Source: Branchiostoma floridae (Eukaryota > Chordata > Leptocardii > Amphioxiformes > Branchiostomatidae). From it: a DNA stretch of 64,000 nt. A model generated the notes under the pieces. That model was given only the letters and a program-made list of their open reading frames with translations, did no database searches and was not told the origin of the DNA. Position numbers and translations under genes: made by a program. Where the stretch lies: positions 9,575,060 through 9,639,059 of the forward strand of contig NC_049997.1 of the NCBI RefSeq assembly GCF_000003815.2, read 5' to 3'. The stretch's first letter is position 1, and every line of letters begins with the position of its first letter. Below, piece after piece: positions 49,281 through 61,200 of the stretch.

Positions 49281-52200
49281 GTGTTTAGGTGGCCACCATC
49301 ATCACCCTTACCCTGGAGAGCAGATTTTCTGGCAAGCATAAAATCCTGATTAATATTGTCCAGGTATGGTATTGGGTGACATGTTTTTATTTTTATTTTT
49401 GAGAACAGGCAAAAATCAATGCGGGCACAGAATCTCATCCATGAAATTAAATCAGTGTGGCCTTAAATAATGTCTGTCAATGTCAACCCAAGCGACAGAG
49501 GACGCTGGCGAGCTGCCATCAAGCCCCCTCATCTACGTGCAACCACGTCTAACTCCCAAGGGATGGGGAACAACAAACATTAAACCGGATAGTGAGTGAG
49601 TGTGAGAACCTTCTACGAGACAGTCTATCTCATCCACCATCCTGCCGTCACTCCGGTGGCACTTCACAGTGCGTGTTCTCTCTCCGATCCCACAACATAA
49701 CACGCACATATACATGTACATGTACATATAGGACTATAACCCAAAGGAATTAATAAGGTAATGTCTGAGTGTACCTTCTACAAGGCAGTATATCTCATCC
49801 ACCATCCTGCCGTCACTCCGGTGGCACTTCACAGTTCGTGTTCTCTCCCCGATCCCGCAGCCCTGGCTTGCCACACTGCAGTCTCCCCAGTCTCCTCGCT
49901 CCCAGGAGTGGGTGTAGCATGGTGCAGGGTCACAGGGGAGGGTCTGGAGGGGGCAATGAAATACAAAGTTTTAGTGCACTGAAGTAGTGGCCGTTTCACT
50001 ACCAATCTGGGCTGTCTTCAGGGCCCGTCCTTCTGTCCCAAGACGGAAACGTGCTTGTCGGGATGGACATAAAGTTTTAACCCAACGAAAGAGAAACGTG
50101 AATGGTTTCATCATGTTGGTAACGTTATGTCAGTGAATAAAGAGACTCTTTTTTTCACAACCAGTCTGCTTTACTTCCACCGACGTTTCAGTGAGCCACC
50201 TTTCTCGAATTTAGGTTAAATTTCAAGTGGCATGAACATGAATCAGAATATCATTTTAAAGTACTCACTTGTCAAACGTGAATTCCTATGCTGCTTGCAA
50301 AACAATGATAGGATCAAATTAACATGTACATCTATATGATTAATAAATCTAACATTCACAAAAATCATCATAAAAAACTTTTGAGGACCTGGTATAAATA
50401 GTTTTATAGCATTACTTCAAATAATTTTCAGGTTGAATTGCTTCCATTGAAAAACATTTTAACACTAGTAGTCCATGGGCCAGCACCCCAAATTTCACAT
50501 ATCGGTACCCTCCGGGGTGGCAAATTCTCCTTGTTATTTTTGAATAGTAGAAGGCCTGTGGCATATATTTTGACGTGATAGCCATTCTGGTATGGTAGCT
50601 TTCTACCGGCTATCACCCTTCAAACCTATCACCACCTAAATGATCTGGAAATTTCGTGTCTTCAATAAGGGGGAGGGGCAAAAAATTAAACATCAATATT
50701 TTTCCACGAAAATTCACAGGCTGGTAGAACCTGCTAAGAGGATCATAAAAATATCAATTGATTTTAGATATTGTGATTCAACACGAAATTATGAACGCTT
50801 AAAATCATATATTTTGGAGATTTTCTGGTGAAAAATATATACTTTACTTTCCAATATCGTTCATTTATTCACATTACCTATGGGGCCTTGCTTGATGAGT
50901 TAGACTTACCGTACGTATCCTTCTCTGCATATTAAGCTTTAAATGATCGAAATCCATCAATGAAATCCGGAGATATGAATGTGTGAAGAATGACACATCT
51001 GCCAGCTTATAGTGACAATATCGTTGCTAAGGCCGTTGCTAAGGCTGTTGTTAAGGAGGTTTCAGATCGTACTCCACAACAAAACTGATGCAAAGAACTT
51101 ACTTTTCTGTAGCATTTTACTCTGATTACATCAGTAGAAGTACAAGGAATCGTGTTAAAATGTTTAACATGTAACAGATGCAGAAATGTGTTTTTTTTTA
51201 CGTCATTTATTTCAGAATCGTTAGCAAAACTGTTGCTACGGCCGTTGCTAAGGGTGTACTCAGTCATGTTTCAAGCCAAAACAGCAGAGAGTCAAGTTCT
51301 CTGACGCGTGATTTTGCTCCTGTCATCTTGTAAATCATACTTAACTGTGAAAAATATCATAATTCATTGGAAATGTTGATTTGGGCTCTACATGGGGGTT
51401 ATAAGGATACCTGAAAATGAATTACCTTGATTTCACACATTTTTTTTTACAAATCTTTTGCTCTTTTTCGTCATTTAGTAGATACCTTACTAAAATTCAC
51501 AGCGTATATCTAGTATGTCGTACACAATGAAAAAGGCTCTGCATGGGGGTTACCGGGGCACCACATATGTGACACAGGATATGTGGATGCAGGACTGCGT
51601 CATGCATATTAAAAATTTATCTAGAAACAAGACCATAACAAAAGGTCAAGAACAAGGCCACTCTGGGATGAATACAAGTATATTGTACTTTTCTTGATCA
51701 ATAATGGTATACATTATAAAGGAGGTTATATCGACATATATAGGCATATCTAGACATGTCTATATAACCTCATTGACTATATATCAGGTACAGTGCAGGT
51801 TTGCTGCGTAGGACAAACTGCAACACACTTAGTCTAATGGGGTGTTATTATGCCTGACCATTCATTTGTTAACATAAGGGCAAACCAAAATCAAAGTCTA
51901 TAACAAAATTTTCATGTATGGAGACCAGTTAGAATGGAGCAGTGTAATATCTGGTGTAAAACGTAGCTAACTGAAGATTCTGGCAGGCTTGTAAAACTTG
52001 ACACACTGGATACAAAACTACCGATGCCTTTTTCTACACTGCTGTAAATATTACAAAACTTACAACCTACAAGTTTCCACATGTGCATGTGCCTAGAACT
52101 AGGATGGTCTCCAATGCCTAAGGGAATTTTCTTTGTCATTGAGCCTGTAGGCTCGTTCTCATTTAAATGTCGAAATGCTGTCGCCTGACTTTACGCCTTG

Positions 52201-55200
52201 ATATGGAGCAAATTATAGACAACATCACTGGTTCCTTCACTTTTCCACAACCCCTGTAATGTTTTACAAAAGATGCACAACAACATTCGTATTGGTTGAT
52301 GGCTTACAAGATTATTATAGCCACGGGTGGGATTTCACCCCCTAAAATATGGCTGTTGCCTGAGAAGAAACGAAGAATTCAAATAGTAGCCAAAAATGTA
52401 ACAATTCAGTTCCCAGAATGATAGTTCGGTAGGTGAAACTAGCTGTCCAGGCCTTCTGACCGATCACGTCATATGGCTACTGCCACTGATCTTGGAGGCT
52501 GTGTGAGGTGGTTCATGCCTGTCGCCAGATTCTGTAACAAACGTTACCACCACGAGTACGATGGTTGCCACGGTTATATTATCCACGTATAAAACTAGAA
52601 ATTATCGTTTTTGTGACGCTAGGTGGTGATAGGTTTGAAGGGTGATAGCCGGTAGAAAGCTACCATACCAGAATGGCTATCATGTCAAAATATATGCCAC
52701 AGGCCTTCTACTATTCAAAAATAACAAGGAGAATTTGCCACCTCGGAGGTACCGATTTTTTCTCTGGCCCATGGACTATAGTGCTGAGATTAACATCCTT
52801 TAAAGTTCTTCACTGGAGATTTTAACAAACTACACAGCATCCCTCACCTGTGTGCGTAGGAGCTCGCTAGGACATGGTCTTCCAAGTTTGTTCCCTTCCT
52901 CTGCGATTTCTCGTGTTCTGTTCCGGTACGCAGAGAGTCCACAAGCCCCGGTACAGGTCGTCCAATCGGAGAAGCCTCCCAGGTTGCAGTCCACGGGACA
53001 TTCGAGTTTGCAGGGCTCGCTGCGGGTGACATTGGTGTCGTGGCAGTGCGATAACGACATCAACATGCCGTCATCACGGACACAGTTTACCGTACGGTGT
53101 CTCGTACCTGGGAAATGTTTGAAAGAGGACAACACATCTAAATGAAGCTTTTGTTTCCTAGCGGACTGTCTTCGCCTCCTTTCATTTCGATTCATAACTG
53201 CTGTTGCAGTTATGATTTCATTTACATTCAAAATTAATGACGTCTTGGAATAAAAAGATCACAAACAAATCAAATTGATCCTTAAAAATGTAGGAAATAT
53301 AATCTGCACATTGTGCAGTGTAAAGACACTGATGGAGTACATGTAAAAGAGGTGAGTTTGTAGCAAAATGTATCACCTGATTTATAATTTGGGCATTTCA
53401 ATCAACAGATTTAACAAGGCTAATTTGTATCAACACAAATGAGGCACTGTATATAGGCATAGCGAACCACCCCAGTTTCCGCATTGGAACGCGACGCCGC
53501 GCGGTGCACAAATTTACTTTCAAACGTATGCTACACGTAACCGCTCGGAAATTGCCGATAAAATTGCGCTGGCATTAATCTATGGAATATTTGCTATCAA
53601 TCTGTGGTATTTGTTTTCCATGATACGTAATAATAAGTGAGCTAAAAATCGGTAGTCGGAGATACGGTCGAAAAAACCCTACGTTCCGCCGCCGAAAACG
53701 CGGCACCGGCCTGCGCCGCAGCCCCGCAGAAGTGCGTGTTTTTAACTCAAAACCCGCCGGACTTCCTGTTCGACTAGACTTCTGGGAATTATATCATGTG
53801 AAAGGGGAAAGATCAAGGTTCACGACCGTGATTGTGCAATCTTCATAGCTTGTGGCAAACTGAAATGGCGGGCCAGTGAAAAAATTCGTCAAAAGTAAGT
53901 GCGAAATTTTACTATTTATATAAATGTTGACAAAAATGCACAAACGAAGTAACAAATTTGGGTGCCTTGTGATTGTTAATGTGTAGTTTTTGTTTGATTT
54001 TACGCGAGTTTAGGGTGGCGGGTTTAGCGATACATTTGAGCGGATTTTCGGGGCGTGCGGAAATGGCCCGCCGTAAGGCGGGGTGGGAGGGGGGCGTTAC
54101 GAGCGCACGCCTGCACGCGCCGCTATTTCATTGTATTATGGAATATTCTCCGACTAATTAGTTCTAGTGGCGTTGTTTTATTATGTGAAAACTGTTCTTT
54201 GCTTTTAGAGTATATTAGACAGACTATTTTAGGCAAATCTACCACGCCAGTTTGCAAATAAATTGTCAAGTTATGTTAGTATCGTATTTCATCCCTTTCA
54301 GCGGAGTGGCAGTGCAGTGGTTATAGCTATAGGAAAATGTCCCTTTGTATGTATACACACAGAAATTGGATGCTAATTACTATGTTTTGATGTTTTTTTT
54401 TAGTGGATGAAGAGGACAGCCAGAAGACATTCGCTGGGACATTGTTTACAGGCTGGATTAAAGTTTTAAACTCATGTGGCTCCAGATGTTTTACTAAGGG
54501 ATGACTGCAGTGTTGAAGAATTTTGTTAGCTTAAATTAAGAAATGAATCTATTCTTCATTCTTGTCAAATCTGGAAACAGGAAGAATTACAGTATTAATC
54601 ATTCAGTGCACTTTATAACATATATCAGTTCCTGTCACTTGTCATAGACTTAACACCAGGACATATGTTGTAAATACTGTAATGTGATGCTTTTAGTCTA
54701 GCCAGTTAATTAGCATATCTTATTACTAATTAGTACACATAGTTGAATCTCACTGTTGATTATTTTGTATCTGAATGCTATATGGAAAAAACAAAAGTTA
54801 TCCTGGCCTGAATACAAAATATATTAGTTATATACTTATGGTTTGTCATCCAGCCATGATATCCAAATATTTATTTTGCAAAGATGCAGTTTACTGGAGA
54901 TAGCTAATTAGCAGTTTTAATTAGCCTTTTTTCAATAAACAATCATTTTTGCAGTTCACTTTGTTTTTGAGATCTGTTTTCAAGTAGATTTAAGATGTGA
55001 GACAGCCTTTTACAGCAAATATCAAAAGTAATGTAACCTCTGACACGTGTGTACATATTCCAGTCATTAAGCTCATTTGCATATTTCAATCAATTAAAAT
55101 CCAAGACATGCCTTCTATACTTGATGAAAAAAATCAAAAGTGATTCAAGCGTTAGGTTTGCCTTGTCAGCTAGGAGTATTTCTATACAACTTGCAGTGTA

Positions 55201-58200
55201 GAAAGAGACATTTTTTAAATTAATTCATTAGAAATTACCTGATTGGGCCTAATTAGCATAAAATACATTTAATTTTCTCTAAATTTTTGTGACTGGGTAG
55301 CACCTTGCCTGATTTCAAGCTCTTGAAAATTTGAAGACTGTAGCATGAAAAGTGAGAGAGTTATAGTCAAAAATATGTGAATAATTGTGGATTTCTGGCT
55401 ATTTATGGTGCCGTGGCTGACAGGACTTTTCCCATAGGGACAATACTTAAGCATCTTCCAATGAAAACACCAAACTTTTCAACTTCAAAAAAATCTATAA
55501 AATCTCAACCTTGTCGTAATGTAAAACGAAAAAAAGTAGGATGACTGGAAGAATTTGATCTATGAGACTGAACTATTTTCGATGACTTTCAGCTTATGCA
55601 AAAATTTGGTGTGCTATGCCTACTGTATATTTTGAACTCCTGTACCATGCAAAGAAGACATGCAGCTGAAGCAATATTGCCAACATGTACATTTCAATAT
55701 CATATATGACATTTAAGTTCAGATACAGTAGAAGCCAGTTAATTGCACAACTGATTACTGCACAGTTCTGTTAACTGCACTGAATCCCAAACCGGTTCAG
55801 TCCAGCTGGATAACTTCGCATTATTGCAAGAAATAAGCTGGCAAATGGGGTGTGCAATTATACGGCTTCTTCTGTATCACCAACTGGTAGACATGCAATA
55901 TATAATGCTGAAAATCAACAATCTCCATACCTTTTCCACAGACATCCCCAGAAGGTACCATACAGCCCGTCCAGGAGGACACCTGTACGCGGTACTCGTG
56001 TTGGCAGTCCGCCTTGCAGGACGCAATCTCTGTCGTGTTACCGCACTGCCTGCCCTCTGGGATCGGACGCCGCACCATCTCTCTTGTACGAGTCTTGTAG
56101 CCTCCGCCCTCGGAGCACGGTAAGGAACACTCGGACCAGTCCGACCACTCCGAGAGAACGCAGTCACCTAGGAGACAATCACAGAATTGTCATCAAAATG
56201 TAGCAATGTGTTTTAGAGGACAACAGGACATACATTGTATGGTCATAGCCACCCCTGTGAACCATTATCCTTGAAAGAATAAAAATCCATAAACCATTCA
56301 ATTATATACACTTTGATTAAAAAGTTTAACAAAAAATTTTCCTCACTTGACAGCAAGAAATAATTACATACATACTATTTTGTTATCACACATTGTTAAC
56401 GTTAAGTCTTTTAAGGAAACTTGCTCTTTCAAGTAATATTTGATATTCTACCATGTGTTTGACAAAGAATACAATGTCATCAGATTTTGAATGTTACACA
56501 TCTTTCCACATTCAATGTTTCAGTTATCGTCTATTTTACCTGGACATGGCAGATCACACATCCGCACAGTCTGAGGGATGGGAGCACTCCATTCACACTG
56601 GGTCACCTCAAAGTAGCCCTCCCCCAGGGGACAGTTGTACGACCTGGTTTGGTAACCCTCCCCACATGTTCCTCTCACGGCACAGGCACTCCACTGGAAG
56701 AGAACAAATAAGTTTAATCTTCAAAACATTAGTGATGGTTCAAAACAAATCTTCCCTTTTTTTCTATTTTGTATAACTGCTAGTTTGGTAAGAAGGTATT
56801 ATAGTCCTATAGCCTTTTTGAGGCCATGGGTTGTTATCCATTGTGCCTGGGATATGTTTTATACTGGTAGAGCTCATCCCTCTGCTTCCACCGCCTTTTA
56901 CCTCCCAAACCGATATTAGGAATCAATTTCTACAGCCAGGAATACCGTGAATTAAACCCATGACCTCTCTATCTCATGTCCACTAGCCTAGTAACTCAGC
57001 AATCTGATGCCAAAACTAGCTGGATAGAGGCCTTGAAAAGAAAAAAAGTTCAACATCCATCTATCTCATTGTAAGGTCACAACATTCAAGGAGTCAATAA
57101 TATGCAAAGATTAATTTACAGGCATGTTCTCTGCCTACCTCGGACACTTCCCACTCCAGGTCCTCGCATGACCTGAGCGAACAGGTCGTGGTCTGCAGCA
57201 GGTCGGGGCAGGGTCGGCCGCCGTGTTGGGCAGGGCGCACGACCTCCCTCGCTCTGTTCTTAGTACCTGAAATGTGTGTTTCACAAAGAGATTATTGTGT
57301 GTATATAATCAGCCTCAAACAAAACATTTAAACACTGAAACTGATCCATGAATTTTAGGGTAGCTATTGGTCTGTTTCTTAGGCTCAGGCGCTGTTAAAC
57401 TGCCCGGCTGTCAGGCCTCTAACAAACTACAAGCCAATAAGAGAATCAGCTTTACCTAAAGAAAACATTTAGGTAGGTCTCTGATTGGCTGACCATTTCG
57501 AGACCTGACAGTCCACAGGACAGTTGTAAAACCACATTTAGTTGTTCCTTACTATCAATTAGTGTTCACTTGTGCCCTACTATTAAGTATTAGTAACAAC
57601 CACCCTTACCTAACCCACAGAGGTGTGAGCACAGACTCCACTCCGACAGTCCGAGACTTGACAGTCCACAGGACAGTTGTAAAACCACATTCACTTGTGC
57701 TCTACTATCAATCAGTAACAGCCATCCTTACCTAACCCAAAGAAAAATAACAGCCACCCTTACCTAACCTACAGAAAAATAACAACCACCCTTACCTAAC
57801 CCACAGACATGTGAGCACAGACTCCACTCCCACCAGTCCAAGACTTGATAGTCCACAGGACAGTTGTAAAACCATGTTTAGTGATCCCTACTATGAATTA
57901 GGGTAAACTTGTGCCCTACTATTAACTATTAACAACCAACCTTACCTAACCCACAGACATGTGAGCACAGACTCCACTCCCACCAGTCCAAGACTTGATA
58001 GTCCACAGGACAGTTGTAAAACCATGTTTAGTGATCCCTACTATGAATTAGGGTAAACTTGTGCCCTACTATTAACTATTAACAACCAACCTTACCTAAC
58101 CCACAGACATGTGAGCACAGACTCCACTCCCACCAGTCCAAGACTTGATAGTCCACAGGACAGTTGTAAAACCATGTTCACTTTTGCTTTACTATTTCTA

Positions 58201-61200
58201 TTAATTGGTAACAGCCACCCTTACCTAACCCACAGAAAAATAACAGCCACCCTTACCTAAGCCACAGACGTGTGAGCACAGACTCCACTCCGACCAGTCC
58301 GAGACCTGACAGTCCACAGGACAGGGCACGTCGCAGGGTCGGCTGGACAAGGGGCGGAGCCGCTCCTCACACAGGTCCGGCTCCACCTGCTGTCCATCAC
58401 TCCGCACACACAGGACCACCGCGTGCTGCAGGCCACGCCCACACATGGCTGGGATAACATATATATAATATATATGTGTGTTAATGAAAGAAATACTCTA
58501 TTTAGCTATAATGTTATAGAAAGTAGATTCCCTCCCTTTAAACATATGAGCAGCACTCACAAATTTATGCCAAAGAGCAGTTACTCTGACAAATTTACAT
58601 CTAGGTCAGAATATCATCTAAATGACAACCAAAAAGTGGTCATATTGGTCCTTATGTAGATTTGGCCACTTGTTAAGGTTTGTCTATATTTCGTTAAGGC
58701 CTGGATATGGTAGCCTTCTGGGAATAATTTCTCTCCCATCAAGGAGGTTTAAGAAAGGTCCTTAAAAATGCATGGCTAAATTCTTCTTTCACTAGTAGTA
58801 TAGTCCACCGTGTCTCAATATCATACAAAGTTTTATGGAAGAAAAACTTGACTGTTTTCTATGCCTCTTACCATCCTTGTGCGGGATACAGCTCCTCCAA
58901 GGCCCCATTTCCCAGTTGTACGTCAGACAGGGCTGTCCGTTGCATGGTGCCTGCTCAACAAGGTCCTCATCCCGGATGTGCGGACACTGCTCTTTCTCTG
59001 TCTGGGTGGGGTCTAGTTTAACAATACAGAAGTAATGAATAACTTTCTTACAACAATACGGCTACAGCCGGGCTACTTTCTGAAAATACAAAATACACAA
59101 CTATGTGCTGGATGGCATTTCAGCACTGTGGACAGTACTGCCCAAGAAAAAAACAAAAATGGATTCTGGAGACAAAAGTGAAGACAAAGACTGGAATGCA
59201 TTTGGACAGAAATCCAAAAGGAAATCCAAAAGGAAATCCAAACAGAAATCTGGACAGAAATCATTTCTTTTCTTTCTAAACCTTTGTAGTGCTCCTGACA
59301 GAAATACTTACCCAAGTTGACGATGTATCGTGTCCGGACCATGGTTCCCGGCAGGTCCCCACACGTCTGGGAACAGGGTCCATAGTCTGACCAATCAGAG
59401 AGCACACAGTCTCCAGGGCACGGGATGAAACAGCGCTTCTGGGAGGGAGGTGGGTTGGCTAGCAACTTCTCAACACAAACTCCTAAAAGTTTAAAAAACA
59501 ACAACGTTTAGTAAAAAAAATCTTATTTTTTTACTTCCAAATGAAACCACAGTTCCTCTGTGTTTCTAGAATCCTTGATGTATGTTTCTTCTGCAATAGG
59601 CTGAATGTTGTAACCCAAATACATTTGTGTCTTATGCTACAGTCTCAGTCACTTCAAGAGAGTAACATGGTCTCTTGAAATCTCACCAAACAAGAGTAGT
59701 GACTTGATGAAATTTTCTCAAAAGGCAAGGATTATTTTGCTCGGAAACAAGAATTAGATCATCATGCACTTTGAACACAGGTTTGCAGTATTCTACAGAA
59801 ACTTCTTTTTGTTTTCTAATAAAAAGAACCCCAAGTTATACATGATGGTAGGGCAACATTACAAACTATCGTACCAATTCGTCAGCCGTGATATCATTGT
59901 AACAATCGCTGCACTGTCCACCATGCAAGATCTGAATTCTATGCAAACTTTATTTTGTTTTCTAACAAAAAGATGTACCAATAATACAACATTACAGCAC
60001 AATATGAGAAACTATATCGTACCATGGTCAGCTGTGACCCCATCGTTCCTCCCACAGTCCACCTTGCGCGTCTGGTACCCCGGCCCACACTTCCCGAACA
60101 GAGCCTGACACTCGCCCCACTGCTCCGGTGACCAATCATAGGTGTAGCAGGGGGGGAGGTTCTTACACCGACGCCGCTTAGTCACAATACCTACAGGCAC
60201 AACATGGCAAAAAAAATTCTATTAAAAAACTTTAATCAATCATACATGTTTATGCATGATGATGTCCAAAAAGGTGTGCCTTGCATGTACTAAAAATCTA
60301 TTTAAATCTAGTAAAATCTAAAGAGGAACTTACCATCCTTGCTGTGAGGGGGACATGCCTTCCCACCATTTGCTGCCACTCTGAGGATCCTCTGAGTCCT
60401 GTGTTAGCAACAGTCATAGATACATAAAATCTTCATGTATCCTTGATTATATGTATGTGTAAGCAAAATCACCATTGGTAGTTTAGAACACAAAGACTAT
60501 GTAATACTTATTAATAGAGTTACTGTATTTTTGTTTTCATCATTATATTCATATCAAAGTCAACTGCAAGAATCAATCAAAAAAGACCTAAAGAAAGGAT
60601 TGTGTGGAAGTCAAAATGTTTATGCCAACAAAATGACTGCAGCTTAATCTAGACGCTTTTTCCAATCCAAACTTGAAATATAAAAAAAACATCAGCATAA
60701 AAAAGTTTATTCAAAATCAGTGGGGAAAAAAATAAGAAAACATTAAAAAAATCATTGCATACATTAACCATTAAATAATGCACTCAACAGCAAAAAGCAG
60801 ACATACTTGAATTTAAGGGCTGCGTCTCCACACGTTTGGCTGCACTCGGACCAGCCGCTGAATTTACTGAGCATGCAGTCCTCGGGACAGGGGACTGAAC
60901 AGGCCTGCTGTCTCGGGGGTTTGGAGTCCGCATCACAAAGTTCCTCATCTACTGCAGAACCTGCATGCAGGTCGGGGGAAGAAAAGATCAATAGCATTAC
61001 GCAAACTTAAGATCTACATTGTTGTTCTTGCTCTTGAAGTTGATCCAGTGTTAAAGGTAACTTTATCAAGACTCATAATACACTCGCATACAGTTTGTAT
61101 CTAGTCTGGTATGCTGATCAGTGTTCGTATGCAAAAGTACAAGTATACAATGTACTCAGTGTACTAACCAACAGTTCTTCCTTTGCACATGTTATGCTTT

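Noticed and set aside
45700-49700. CRISPR-like array suggested by regularly spaced repeats
   Set aside because: Repeat units are eukaryotic intronic repeats and SINEs with no uniform spacers, and the window is clearly a eukaryotic genome.
60334-60391. Alternative acceptor (ACTCAG|AGG) for THSD7 exon 60334-60398
   Set aside because: The upstream exon ends in phase 2 (TTCAA|GTATGT), which requires the acceptor CACAG|GACTCAG at 60399/60398.
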